Shown here: positions 40,454-47,903 of the stretch, piece by piece
Layout of the letters: each line of letters opens with the position of its first letter
Numbering within the stretch: position 1 is the stretch's first letter
Virus record (IMG/VR): IMGVR_UViG_3300025312_000344
Location: 1-49,499 of that record
Source of the DNA: a virus
Reading direction: 5' to 3' (one strand)
DNA: 49,499 nt
The notes under the pieces: generated by a model
Told to the model about the DNA's origin: nothing
What the model saw: only the letters and a program-made list of their open reading frames with translations
Databases searched by the model: none
Program-made: the position numbers and the translations under genes

Positions 40454-41179
40454 ATGCGAGCATTCGTCGTGGGTGGAGGCCCGAGCCTGAAGCACACCAA
40501 CCTCGACCGCTTGGTGGGTGAGGTGTCGTTCGCCATGAACCGCATCGACCTGGCGTACCAGCCCGACCCGGCCAACGGCATCCGAGGGACCATCTGGCGG
40601 CCAACCTACTACCTGTTCGCCGAGCACGTTGGCATTGGCGTGAAGGCGAGCGCGGATTGGAAGGACTACTCGCAATATGTGCTGCCCTATCACGTGGACG
40701 CCGGAGAGACATGCATCATCCGGTCGGTGTTCAAGCCATCGCTGGCCCGTGCTGCTGGCGGACGGCTGGATTGGCCGAACGTCACGTGGTTCGATAACGA
40801 GGACTGCGAGCACCACAATTGCAACATCCGTAGCGATAACCGGCCCTCCCGATGGCACCTGCCGACGCTGTGCGCCTTCGGGGGCACGGTCGGAATCGCC
40901 ATTCAGATGGCACTGATGTTCGGCTATGACCCCATCTACCTCGTCGGCTGCGACCTGGGCTACAAGCCGGTGCGCGGCGGGCCAGACCCCAACCACTTCC
41001 ACCCGGATTACCACACCTGGGACACGCACCCGCTGCTCGAGCGGGACGATACGCTGATCTTGATGCACCAGATCGCCGAACAGGAAGTGATCGCACACGG
41101 CCGGAGCATCTACAACGCCACGGTCGGCGGCCTGCTCAAGGTCTATGACCGCGTCGACTACGAGAGCCTGTTCGAATGA
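40454..41179 (+). CDS. DUF115 / MptE-like protein
   Basis: 241 residues. AFVVGGGPSLKHTNLDRL, FAMNRIDLAY, PTYYLFAE and YDPIYLVGCDLGY match the DUF115 family (6-hydroxymethylpterin diphosphokinase MptE-like), whose bacterial members include Maf-type flagellin glycosylation enzymes. In phages it may transfer a nonulosonic-acid-type sugar or act on a virion glycan, which fits the sugar island. The substrate cannot be read. Confidence 0.65.
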   Translation: MRAFVVGGGPSLKHTNLDRLVGEVSFAMNRIDLAYQPDPANGIRGTIWRPTYYLFAEHVGIGVKASADWKDYSQYVLPYHVDAGETCIIRSVFKPSLARAAGGRLDWPNVTWFDNEDCEHHNCNIRSDNRPSRWHLPTLCAFGGTVGIAIQMALMFGYDPIYLVGCDLGYKPVRGGPDPNHFHPDYHTWDTHPLLERDDTLILMHQIAEQEVIAHGRSIYNATVGGLLKVYDRVDYESLFE

Positions 41180-42555
41180 CCGAGAGGGTTCTGGGGACAG
41201 ATGTCAGCCTGTTCAACGGGCTTGTCTACTGGCCCGGAGCCAAAGCCGACGGCGTTGTGCACGCGGGCATCCGATGGGGCCAGCGGGACGGGCGCAACGG
41301 CTACGCGGATCCGCGCCGGCTCGAGAACTGGTTGGGCGCCAAGGCCGTCGCCATCGACCGCTACGGCTATTGGGTGTGGGATGAGCGGGCTGGCCACGGC
41401 GCTGCAGCCCACATGGCGGGGGTAGTCACGTGCTCGCTGACCTACGATGGCGAACTCCCTTTCGTCGTCGACGTCGAACTGCTGCCGCTCCGCTGGGATG
41501 AACTACACTCCTTCCTGATCCGGGTCGAGTCGTGGGCCGGCCGACGGCCGATCATCTACACCGGCTCGTGGTACTACGACATCGTCGACCCACTTCCGGC
41601 ATGGCTCGAGCAGTACGAGCACTGGCTGACGGGATATAATGACGACGGCCCCAGCGTGTGGGGGCCACTTGCAGATCTCGACATCGCCGTCGTAAACTGG
41701 CAGCAGTCCAACGCATGGCAGGTGGGCTGGTGTGAGCGCGGGGCGGCCGACCGTGACTACTGGATCGACGACTATGCGGGCCACATAGGAGGCGAGATGG
41801 GCGACAAGGTTGTTCGGACAGAGGACTTGCGGGCATGGCTGGCGGGCAATGAGTTCGAGGTCGATCCGCCCGCCCCGCCGCCGGTGCCATCCGACGCGCT
41901 CTGGCTGGCTTGGCCGTGCGATCCGCCCAAGACGCTGACCCAACGGTACGGCATCAACAGGCAGCACTACGCGCAATTCGGGCTACCGGGCCATGAAGGC
42001 ATCGACTTCCGGGCGCTGACTGGATCGCCGATCTTCGCTGCGGCGCCTGGCGTGGTGAGCCGGGTGGAGCCGGCCGCCGGGAGTGGGGCCTACGGTGTGC
42101 ATGTGCGGGTGAAGCACACCCTTGGCCTCGAGGTCTACGAGACCGTCTACGGCCACTGCCAGGTCGCCAGCCTCCGCGTGGCTCTGGGCGAAGCCGTCGA
42201 GCGGGGACAGGTGGTCGGGCTGGCTGACAACACGGGCAACTCGAGCGGGCCGCACCTGCACATGACCCTGAAGCACTATGGCAAGGGTAGCCCGTGGATG
42301 AACAAGAGCGACATCGTCAACCCGACGGCCTACATGCCAGACCTCTTCCCGGGCAACGGATGGATCGTGGACATCGCTGGCAACCTGCGCGAGCAGCCCA
42401 ACGACCAGGCACCCATCATCCGTCTGCTGGCCGCCAACACTCTTCTGCAGGCGCTTGCCTTCGGAGGCGAGGGCGGCGACTGGTGGAAGGTTAAGTTCGG
42501 GACGCAGGAGGGATGGTTCTGGGAGCCGGGCTACAAACTGCGGGCGGTGGCTTGA
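41176..42555 (+). CDS. Three-domain endolysin (GH25 + M23 + SH3)
   Basis: 459 residues. 1-220: GH25-type muramidase with GTDVS (7-11) and FVVDVELLP (D99, E101). 250-380: M23/LytM endopeptidase with HEGID (H273, D277), YGH (H327) and GPHLH (H360, H362), all four zinc/catalytic positions present. 385-459: SH3-like binding domain (GNLREQPN...LLQALAFGGEGGDWWKV). Cleaves glycan strands and cross-bridges at lysis. No signal peptide; a holin is needed for export. Confidence 0.85.
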   Translation: MTERVLGTDVSLFNGLVYWPGAKADGVVHAGIRWGQRDGRNGYADPRRLENWLGAKAVAIDRYGYWVWDERAGHGAAAHMAGVVTCSLTYDGELPFVVDVELLPLRWDELHSFLIRVESWAGRRPIIYTGSWYYDIVDPLPAWLEQYEHWLTGYNDDGPSVWGPLADLDIAVVNWQQSNAWQVGWCERGAADRDYWIDDYAGHIGGEMGDKVVRTEDLRAWLAGNEFEVDPPAPPPVPSDALWLAWPCDPPKTLTQRYGINRQHYAQFGLPGHEGIDFRALTGSPIFAAAPGVVSRVEPAAGSGAYGVHVRVKHTLGLEVYETVYGHCQVASLRVALGEAVERGQVVGLADNTGNSSGPHLHMTLKHYGKGSPWMNKSDIVNPTAYMPDLFPGNGWIVDIAGNLREQPNDQAPIIRLLAANTLLQALAFGGEGGDWWKVKFGTQEGWFWEPGYKLRAVA

Positions 42556-42863
42556 TGGAACTCCCGCCTCAGTTGCAGTGGGCGCTCGGACCATTCGGCG
42601 CGCTGATGATCCTAGGCGTCGTCGCATGGCTTGGATTTAGGGGACACATCTGGAGCAAGCGCCAGGTGGATCAGGCGACCAATGCCCAGCGCGAAGCCTT
42701 CAAGATCGCCGCTAGGGAGATCGGCGAGGCGATGGCGAAGGGCTTGGAGGACGCTATGACGAGTGCCATCGCAAACGGCGTCCCAGCCATGTACAAGAAG
42801 ATCCGCAAGTTCGAGAATGGCAAGATCAACGCGGCAGCGGCCAAGCCAAGGCGCAGGGCGTAG
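42555..42863 (+). CDS. Holin-like membrane protein
   Basis: 102 residues directly after the endolysin (TGATG overlap). One hydrophobic helix at residues 8-28, then a charged helical segment and a basic end (KPRRRA). One-span, basic-tail proteins after endolysins are often holins, but no family is assigned. Confidence 0.5.
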   Translation: MELPPQLQWALGPFGALMILGVVAWLGFRGHIWSKRQVDQATNAQREAFKIAAREIGEAMAKGLEDAMTSAIANGVPAMYKKIRKFENGKINAAAAKPRRRA

Positions 42864-42879
42864 TTGCCGACGTCGGCAA
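42864..42879. promoter_or_regulatory. 16-bp palindrome TTGCCGACGTCGGCAA, copy 3 (intergenic)
   Basis: Perfect palindrome in the 18-base gap between the holin-like gene and a 37-codon gene, ending three bases before its ATG. The other two perfect copies are inside genes. Operator, methylation-sensitive site or binding site for a phage regulator are possible roles. Confidence 0.6.
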
Positions 42880-42881
42880 AC

Positions 42882-42995
42882 ATGGGACAGCCCACCGACC
42901 CACCCCTGATCTGGGCGCTACTGGCAGGCATCCTCTCCTATCTCGTCCTAGCCATGCTGGTGTGGGCGGTGCGGAAGGTGCCACCGACCAAGTAG
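42882..42995 (+). CDS. 37-aa membrane protein
   Basis: 37 residues: a Pro-containing polar start, one hydrophobic helix (about residues 9-29) and a basic end. No clear Shine-Dalgarno: the palindrome occupies that place. Possibly a second lysis-associated peptide. Confidence 0.4.
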   Translation: MGQPTDPPLIWALLAGILSYLVLAMLVWAVRKVPPTK

Positions 42996-43000
42996 GCGGC

Positions 43001-43029
43001 TTGCCCGGCCGGCTGGCCTGTGGTAGCCT
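43001..43029 (+). promoter_or_regulatory. Weak sigma70-like promoter candidate
   Basis: TTGCCC (43001-43006), 17-nt spacer, TAGCCT (43024-43029), in the 79-base gap before the LCP gene. Four and three matches to consensus; listed because spacing is ideal and the position is right. Confidence 0.25.
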
Positions 43030-43074
43030 GACAGCCGTGCCGGACCGGGCCTTCCCCCCACGATAGGAGAGCCG

Positions 43075-44184
43075 ATGAAACTACGGGAGTTCGTTCTCGT
43101 CCTCTTTGCCTTCCTGCTGGCCGGCTGCGCCCCGGCCACGGGCGGGCCGCTGGCGACGGAGGTGGCTGTCCAGGCCACGATCTTCGCCCCCAGCCCCACT
43201 CCGCTACAGCCAGTGCCGCCTACGGCTACGCCTGTGCCCGGCCCCGAGGCGACGTCCTTCGTCCTGCTCGGTCTGGACTCCGACCCGGCCCACCCGGAGC
43301 GGAACGCCTACGGCATCCGCACCGACGTGTTCGTGATCGGCGTTCTAGTCACCTACCCGCAGTGGGACGCGCCGCCCCGACTTGTCCTGTTCAGCCTGCC
43401 GCGGGATCTCTACCTGCCCATCGCCTGCGCCGGGGACACCCAGACGGGCTCGTGGATCGACCTGCCGGGCCAGTATGCCATCGACCAATCGTTGGCCGAC
43501 GTGCCTCGAGAAGCCTTCGACCGCATCAACGCCGCCTACTACCGGGGCGGGCCAGAGTGTGTGCGAGAGACTATTCGCTGGAACTTCGGGATCACTGTGG
43601 ACGGGCCAGTGGTGGCGGTCGAGATGGGCAAGTTCGTGGAAGCCGTTGACGCGCTAGGCGGACTTGACATCACGCCCGGCGAGGACTACGTCGACTTCTG
43701 CGGTTACTACCTCGGCACCGACGGCAACGGCGGTGACTGGCGGCACTGGCGGCCGGGGGTCACCCGTCACCTGACTGGCAATGAGGTTCTATGCTATGTG
43801 CGCGGCCGCCGCACGCCCGACGGGGATCTTGACCGCAACCGCCGCACCCTCGAGGTACTGCAGGCTGCTCGGCAGCAGTGGACGCCCGAGCACCTGATGA
43901 ACACCGCTGGGGCCGACGGCGTCGCCACGCTGATGTCCTGGGCGTGGAACTACGTCACGGTCGACAACTGGATCACGACGATCACATGGAGCGTGGATAA
44001 CTTCGAGCCACTGCGGCTGGCCGAGATCAATACGGCCCGCATGCGGCTAGGTGAGACGGTGGAGTTCTACACCACGCCGGGTGGAGCGAGCGTCGTGGTG
44101 CCGGCCTTCAATCTGGTCGAGCCGGGCATGGATCAGGCGGACTACCTCATGCACTGGTTCGGCTGCGGCATCTGGGCCTGCTGA
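43075..44184 (+). CDS. LCP (LytR-CpsA-Psr) family lipoprotein
   Basis: 369 residues. Lipoprotein signal with lipobox LLAGC (Cys18), then a Thr/Pro-rich stalk (PTATPVPGP), then an LCP domain: FVLLGLDSD, IRTDVFVIGVL, LVLFSLPRDLYLPI, FDRINAAYYRGGPECVRETI, VEAVDALGGLDIT, LTGNEVLCYVRGR and LDRNRRTLEVLQAA. LCP enzymes attach glycopolymers to peptidoglycan or other cell-wall acceptors. In a phage this would change the cell surface, e.g. for superinfection exclusion. AGGAGAG precedes ATG. Confidence 0.8.
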   Translation: MKLREFVLVLFAFLLAGCAPATGGPLATEVAVQATIFAPSPTPLQPVPPTATPVPGPEATSFVLLGLDSDPAHPERNAYGIRTDVFVIGVLVTYPQWDAPPRLVLFSLPRDLYLPIACAGDTQTGSWIDLPGQYAIDQSLADVPREAFDRINAAYYRGGPECVRETIRWNFGITVDGPVVAVEMGKFVEAVDALGGLDITPGEDYVDFCGYYLGTDGNGGDWRHWRPGVTRHLTGNEVLCYVRGRRTPDGDLDRNRRTLEVLQAARQQWTPEHLMNTAGADGVATLMSWAWNYVTVDNWITTITWSVDNFEPLRLAEINTARMRLGETVEFYTTPGGASVVVPAFNLVEPGMDQADYLMHWFGCGIWAC

Positions 44185-44987
44185 TGCGCTGGAGTATCCT
44201 ACTCGCTCTCCTGCTGACCGCCTGCGCGTCTGCCGTGCCGCCTACGGCGGAGCCTGTGGTGGCGACGGCCACGATCCGGCCTACCGCCCGCCCTACTCCC
44301 ACGCGGACGCCCACGGCCACACCCAGCCCGACGCCTGACCCGGCGTGGCCGTTCACCGTGCCGTGGACGGTGAACTGCACGGACGACGTGCAGGAGAATG
44401 GCTACGAGAACCAAGGCTACTGCGTGCCCGGACTTGTGACCTGGGACGCGTCCCGCTTCCAGAACCCCGGCTCATTCTCCGGCGCCATCTCGAGTTACGG
44501 AGAGGGCATCGCCGAGGGAGTGTGCGGCTACCGGGCGACCTACCTGGACATCACCTGCTCCAAGTACAAGGGCTTCGTGGCCGTGATGGGCTGCGGCGAC
44601 ATCGGAAAGCGGGCGATGATCCGCCGGCCGGGCCACGATTGGGATGGCCCGTTCCTGATCGTGGACTGCTCGGGCCGCAACGACGTGGCCGTGAACGTGA
44701 TCCAGAAGCGTCTGGCGGCGGAGGTGGATTACGCTACGGCCCAGAGGTGGGGCCAGTTGACCGTGGGATGGGCAGACGTCAGGGTGATCGGGAACGGCGG
44801 GGGCTACGACGGCCTGCCGTTACGGGAGTGGTACTTGAACGAGGCGCTGGCGTTCGAAGTGGACGGTGCCCCACTACTGAGCGAGCCTACGGCCTGCCCG
44901 CCCGGCCTGTCGGTCGCCCACGCGCTGAGCGTGGACGGCGTGCAGTACCCGGCCGGCTGCTATGTGCCACCGACGTCGGCTCCTTGA
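44184..44987 (+). CDS. Lipoprotein with Thr/Pro stalk and beta domain
   Basis: 267 residues. Lipobox LLTAC (Cys14), stalk TPTRTPTATPSPTP, then a domain with nine or more Cys and a YGEGIAEGVCGYRA...GCGDIGKRAMIRRPG...VDCSGRND region that resembles a double-psi beta-barrel, though I am not sure. Disulfide-rich, so likely displayed outside the membrane. It overlaps the LCP gene by one base, indicating joint expression. Confidence 0.65.
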   Translation: MRWSILLALLLTACASAVPPTAEPVVATATIRPTARPTPTRTPTATPSPTPDPAWPFTVPWTVNCTDDVQENGYENQGYCVPGLVTWDASRFQNPGSFSGAISSYGEGIAEGVCGYRATYLDITCSKYKGFVAVMGCGDIGKRAMIRRPGHDWDGPFLIVDCSGRNDVAVNVIQKRLAAEVDYATAQRWGQLTVGWADVRVIGNGGGYDGLPLREWYLNEALAFEVDGAPLLSEPTACPPGLSVAHALSVDGVQYPAGCYVPPTSAP

Positions 44988-45012
44988 CGCCGGGCCGATG
45001 AGGTTGTAGCAT
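44984..45012 (+). promoter_or_regulatory. Sigma70-like promoter before the last rightward gene
   Basis: TTGACG (44984-44989, 5 of 6), 17-nt spacer, TAGCAT (45007-45012, 4 of 6). Predicted start near 45019, giving a leader of about 38 nt with GGGAGG before the ATG at 45057. Confidence 0.5.
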
Positions 45013-45056
45013 GCACGCGTCTCTCTACTCCGTTCCTCTATCCATCGGGAGGCCAC

Positions 45057-45446
45057 ATGAAGAGTCTGATGCGAACTCGGTACCACCTCGTCGTGATCGC
45101 CGTACTGGCGATCCTGATCCTGCCGCTGTTGGTGGCGGCGGTGTTCCTGCAGGAGATCCCGGAGCAGGTGTTGGTCTGGGCAACCTTGATTCTGTCTCTG
45201 CTGCTCGGCATCCTCGCGCCCAGGCCACTGGACTGGATCAAGAACGTCCTCGGCCTGACTGGCCTCGCGGCGTTCCGCCTGATCTTGGGGATCAGTCTGG
45301 TGATCGCGGTGGCGTGCATGGTGCTGGCAGGTTACTTTGCTGGTTTTGAGGCCAGCCCGGAGGCAATCTTGGCCGCGTTCGGCGTGTTCCTTGGGACCGT
45401 TACCTACGTCTACAAGGCGCTGAACCCCCGGCCACAGTCGCCCTGA
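45057..45446 (+). CDS. Multispanning membrane protein
   Basis: 129 residues with four hydrophobic segments (about 10-31, 39-56, 68-92, 100-119), basic N-terminus and Pro-rich end. Preceded by GGGAGG and its own promoter. Could be a holin or an exclusion factor; independent promoter suggests separate timing from lysis genes. No family recognised. Confidence 0.6.
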   Translation: MKSLMRTRYHLVVIAVLAILILPLLVAAVFLQEIPEQVLVWATLILSLLLGILAPRPLDWIKNVLGLTGLAAFRLILGISLVIAVACMVLAGYFAGFEASPEAILAAFGVFLGTVTYVYKALNPRPQSP

Positions 45447-45460
45447 TCGACACGGGGCCT

Positions 45461-45480
45461 CCGGGCCTTGACTGGCCCGG
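45461..45480. repeat. Perfect inverted repeat with the -35 box as its loop
   Basis: CCGGGCC (45461-45467) TTGACT (45468-45473) GGCCCGG (45474-45480). The 6-nt spacer is exactly the -35 hexamer of the promoter below, as expected for an operator centred on the -35 element. Confidence 0.75.
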
Positions 45481-45496
45481 CGAAAGGCCCTATGAT
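45468..45496 (+). promoter_or_regulatory. Near-consensus sigma70 promoter in the convergent gap
   Basis: TTGACT (45468-45473), 17-nt spacer, TATGAT (45491-45496): 5 of 6 matches in each hexamer. It points right, towards converging leftward genes, so no plus-strand protein gene follows. The likely product is the small RNA at 45503. Confidence 0.6.
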
Positions 45497-45502
45497 GACC
45501 GC

Positions 45503-45566
45503 AAGGTCACGCGCCGCATCGCGTGCCTCCGGCAGACCGGCCCCGACCCATCGGGGTCGGTCATTT
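45503..45566 (+). ncRNA. Candidate phage small RNA
   Basis: About 64 nt from the predicted start to the end of the strong hairpin at 45535-45562. It contains CACGCG/CGCGTG (45508-45525) with a 6-nt loop, then a single-stranded linker CCTCCGGCA (45526-45534), then the terminal hairpin. The CCTCC is complementary to Shine-Dalgarno GGAGG; GCCTCCGGC (45525-45533) is fully complementary to 635-643 at the first gene's ribosome-binding site. No ORF of size fits. Confidence 0.45.
45535..45562. terminator. Bidirectional hairpin at the convergence point
   Basis: GACCGGCCCCGA (45535-45546), loop CCCA, TCGGGGTCGGTC (45551-45562): 12 pairs with one G-T. ATTT follows on the plus strand; on the minus strand it follows the stop codon of the last leftward gene. 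It can end transcripts from both sides, but lacks a long T-run. Confidence 0.65.
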
Positions 45567-45872
45567 ACGGGGGGGTGAGCAGACGTAGCAGCGCTTGCGC
45601 CAGGGGACGTTGGGAGCGTACTCGTTGCCGCACTCGCAGGTGACCCATGCGGCCGGCAGGCGAGTGGGCAGCCCGAGCCGCAGCCGGATCGCCCGGTCCT
45701 TCGGCTCGTAGTCTGTCTGGGCGATGCGCCAGAGGGTGCCCTTGGGGACGCCATAGAAGGCCCCGAGGTGTGCCCAGGACGGATATGGCTGGCAGGCCCG
45801 GAGCGTGGCGATCTCGGCCCGCAGGGCCTGTATGCCCCCAAGACGCAGCGGACCGGCAATCGGACCCGTCAC
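45561..45872 (-). CDS. Small HTH/zinc-ribbon protein
   Basis: 103 residues from GTG 45872. The N-terminal half has a helix-turn-helix look (WAHLGAFYGVPKGTLWRIA, with AIRLRLGLP after). The C-terminal half has CECG and CYVC, a four-Cys zinc ribbon with a basic WRKR in between. Probably a DNA-binding regulator. The start lies within a 19-bp inverted repeat that could be its own operator. Confidence 0.6.
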   Translation of the reverse strand: MTGPIAGPLRLGGIQALRAEIATLRACQPYPSWAHLGAFYGVPKGTLWRIAQTDYEPKDRAIRLRLGLPTRLPAAWVTCECGNEYAPNVPWRKRCYVCSPPRK

Positions 45873-45884
45873 GGGCCGTGACGG
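45866..45884. promoter_or_regulatory. 19-bp inverted repeat at the HTH gene start
   Basis: CCGTCACGG-G-CCGTGACGG: nine perfect pairs around one centre base. It covers the GTG start and is between two leftward genes; candidate autoregulatory operator or RNA hairpin controlling translation. Confidence 0.6.
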
Positions 45885-45892
45885 TAGCCTTC

Positions 45893-46393
45893 CTACGTGA
45901 GCCACCACGCCTCCACGGCCGCCAGCCAGTCGTAGCCCCCGAACAGGCCCGACCAGGACACCTCGAGACACTCGGGCAGACTATGGTATCGGAACCTGAT
46001 GGCCGGCCAAGGGGAGTCCGGTGTAATCCGCAATAGCCGCATGACCTGGGATGGCCGCTGCTCGACGGCGAACCAGCAGATCGCGCCGGCGGCGGCCAGT
46101 TGCCGGAGCGTATCGAACTGATGCTCGCGCTCCTTCGGCAGGCGCCAGGACATGTCCTGCTCGCTCTTGGCGTCGAAGGCTACGAACCGGCCCTTCACAC
46201 AGCCGTAGTAGTCCGGGGCTGCGATGCGGGACGTCGGAGTGAACTGCTTCTGGTGCGTGGCCTTGTTGATGCGCCAGCGGCCGGAGATCCCGTTGTGCTG
46301 CACCCACACCTTCCGCCGGTTCCAGTAGAGGACGTGCGTGAAGGCCAGATACTCCTCAAGACTCTCGCCCGCTGCTTGGCTTAACCTTGTCAA
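45893..46393 (-). CDS. RecU-like Holliday junction resolvase
   Basis: 166 residues from TTG 46393, selected because AGGGAGG lies five bases upstream. VWVQHNGISGRW..., APDYYGCVKGRFVAFDAK (PD-(D/E)xK core) and the following LPKEREHQFDTLRQL helix match RecU-type resolvases, which cut four-way DNA junctions during recombination or before packaging. The overlap with the upstream gene is 38 bases. Confidence 0.75.
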   Translation of the reverse strand: MTRLSQAAGESLEEYLAFTHVLYWNRRKVWVQHNGISGRWRINKATHQKQFTPTSRIAAPDYYGCVKGRFVAFDAKSEQDMSWRLPKEREHQFDTLRQLAAAGAICWFAVEQRPSQVMRLLRITPDSPWPAIRFRYHSLPECLEVSWSGLFGGYDWLAAVEAWWLT

Positions 46394-47003
46394 GGGTCCT
46401 CCCTAGGCGCCGGCGGACGACCCGTAACACAGGGCCGACCCCGTACTCCTGCAGGCGGATGCTCCCGATCTCCCGCTCTGCTCTGTCGATGGTTCCAATG
46501 ATACGCTCGAGCCAGTACTCCGCGCCACTGTCCCGCAGTGCCTTGCCAGCCAGTGCCTGCCGCAGGTCCTCGATGCTCCACTTCTTGGCGATGGCCCGGG
46601 CGAGCCAGGTATCCTGCAGTTTCGGCTCGAGCGGGGCGACTACCTCGTGGTGCCCGAACGTCAATTCTTGCCGACGTCGGTGAAATTCAACCTGGCGGCA
46701 GACGTAGGCGAAGGTCGACAGCCGGCTGTAGGAGTAATCGGTCTCGTCCATGGCCTGGGCATAGGTCTCGCCCCACCTGCGCTCGCCGTACTTGATCCAG
46801 TCCCCGATGAGCCACGGCAGTTTTCGGTCCAGCCGCAGTAGGCGGGCACCATCTGCCTGCCACTGCAGGAAGGTGGGCTGGGCTGTGGGGTCGGGGACCA
46901 GCCCGACCTCGGTGGCCTTGGCCCACCAGAAGGCGATGTCAGGCTGCGCGCGGGTAGCAGTAGATGTGCGAGACGTAGGCCGCCCCGCTCTTTGAGTGGC
47001 CAC
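46356..47003 (-). CDS. Putative DNA-binding (HTH, ParB-like) protein
   Basis: 215 residues from GTG 47003. The order LPWLIGDWIKYGERRWGETYAQAMDETDYSYSRLSTFAYVCRQV, RRRQELTFGHHEVVAPL and helices is a phage/actinobacterial family with helix-turn-helix character, similar to ParB/KorB central domains. Ends in a basic tail. It could bind the phage origin or act as a regulator. The degenerate palindrome (46668) lies inside it. Confidence 0.55.
   Translation of the reverse strand: MATQRAGRPTSRTSTATRAQPDIAFWWAKATEVGLVPDPTAQPTFLQWQADGARLLRLDRKLPWLIGDWIKYGERRWGETYAQAMDETDYSYSRLSTFAYVCRQVEFHRRRQELTFGHHEVVAPLEPKLQDTWLARAIAKKWSIEDLRQALAGKALRDSGAEYWLERIIGTIDRAEREIGSIRLQEYGVGPVLRVVRRRLGRTLDKVKPSSGRES
46668..46683. 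repeat. Degenerate palindrome copy 4
   Basis: TTGCCGACGTCGGTGA matches TTGCCGACGTCGGCAA at 14 of 16 positions. Confidence 0.6.
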
Positions 47004-47280
47004 GGATGCACTCCCAGATGGTGTTGGGCCGGATGATGGTCTCGATGGCGTGGAGCACGTGGGTCGTTGCGGCGTCGATGTCCGGCTGGCTGTAGGCTGT
47101 GACGACGAACTCCGTGCAGACGTCCTCGGGGTGGTTCACGAAGTGGGGGGTATAGGACGTCGACTTGCGGGCGTAGACGTGGGCGGCGTAGGCATCCAGC
47201 GGGATACCCTTGGCTCCTAGGGTCAATAGCCGTTCGCCCAGCGCGAGGACGTCTGTCGAGACGTCTACGGCCGCTCCCAC
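46939..47280 (-). CDS. Hypothetical protein
   Basis: 113 residues from GTG 47280, set by GGAGG six bases upstream. Rich in His and Tyr (AYAAHVYARKSTSYTPHFVNHPEDVC), with a helix HVLHAIETI and IWECIRGHSKSGAAYVSHIYCY at the end. Not recognised. It overlaps the exonuclease gene by 16 bases. Confidence 0.55.
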   Translation of the reverse strand: MGAAVDVSTDVLALGERLLTLGAKGIPLDAYAAHVYARKSTSYTPHFVNHPEDVCTEFVVTAYSQPDIDAATTHVLHAIETIIRPNTIWECIRGHSKSGAAYVSHIYCYPRAA

Positions 47281-47903
47281 GTGCGGCCTCCGAAATACAC
47301 CGGCTCCATCCGCTGGTAGAGTTGCTCGAGCAGGCTGATTTCGGAGTTCAAGTAGGCGCGCAAGCGCTCGTAGTCCATCCCGGCGACGTCGCTCCCGCTG
47401 TCGCCTGGACTCTTCACGTCCAGTCCGAACCTGTTTGCAACCCACTTCAGCCCCCGGCCCGGCCCCCAGTTGTAGAGGATCGCATAGAGATCATACACCG
47501 GCCCGATCCGGTACCGCGCGAGGCTCGGGGGCATGGGCACGGGCACGGCCCACTCCATGCTACGGTGCAGGAGCACGGGGAAGTCAAAGGACAGGATGTT
47601 GTAGCCGCAGCAGACACCACGCTGGCCTGCGAACTGGCCCCAGAACCACACGAGGAGGTCCCTCTCGTCCATGCCCCGCTCACCGACGATGTTCACGGCG
47701 ACCGTCCCGTTGATGGACGTCCCGATCGCCCGCACCGTACACAGGTCCGGGTCGAGCGGGGCGTGCTCGAGTTCGGCGGCGCTCTTCTCGGCGACGTACT
47801 CGGCGATCTTGACCGGGTCCTTGTAGTTCGACGGGGCCTTGGGCGTGCCGACGAAGTCGATGGCGTTGGGGAGTGCGGCGGTCTCGATGTCGAAGGTGAT
47901 CAT
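47265..47903 (-). CDS. DEDD-type 3'-5' exonuclease
   Basis: 212 residues. FDIET near the start (motif Exo I, DxE), GYNILSFDFPVLLHRS (Exo II Asp), and SGSDVAGMDYERLRAYLNSEISLLEQLYQRM (Exo III-like Y-x3-D region). Stand-alone DEDD exonucleases serve DNA repair, recombination or proofreading. No polymerase domain. Located between a zinc-finger gene and an unknown gene in the replication/recombination operon. Confidence 0.75.
   Translation of the reverse strand: MITFDIETAALPNAIDFVGTPKAPSNYKDPVKIAEYVAEKSAAELEHAPLDPDLCTVRAIGTSINGTVAVNIVGERGMDERDLLVWFWGQFAGQRGVCCGYNILSFDFPVLLHRSMEWAVPVPMPPSLARYRIGPVYDLYAILYNWGPGRGLKWVANRFGLDVKSPGDSGSDVAGMDYERLRAYLNSEISLLEQLYQRMEPVYFGGRTWERP

Noticed and set aside
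41635-41640. TATAAT inside the endolysin gene
   Set aside because: No -35 box at the right spacing and it lies inside a coding sequence.
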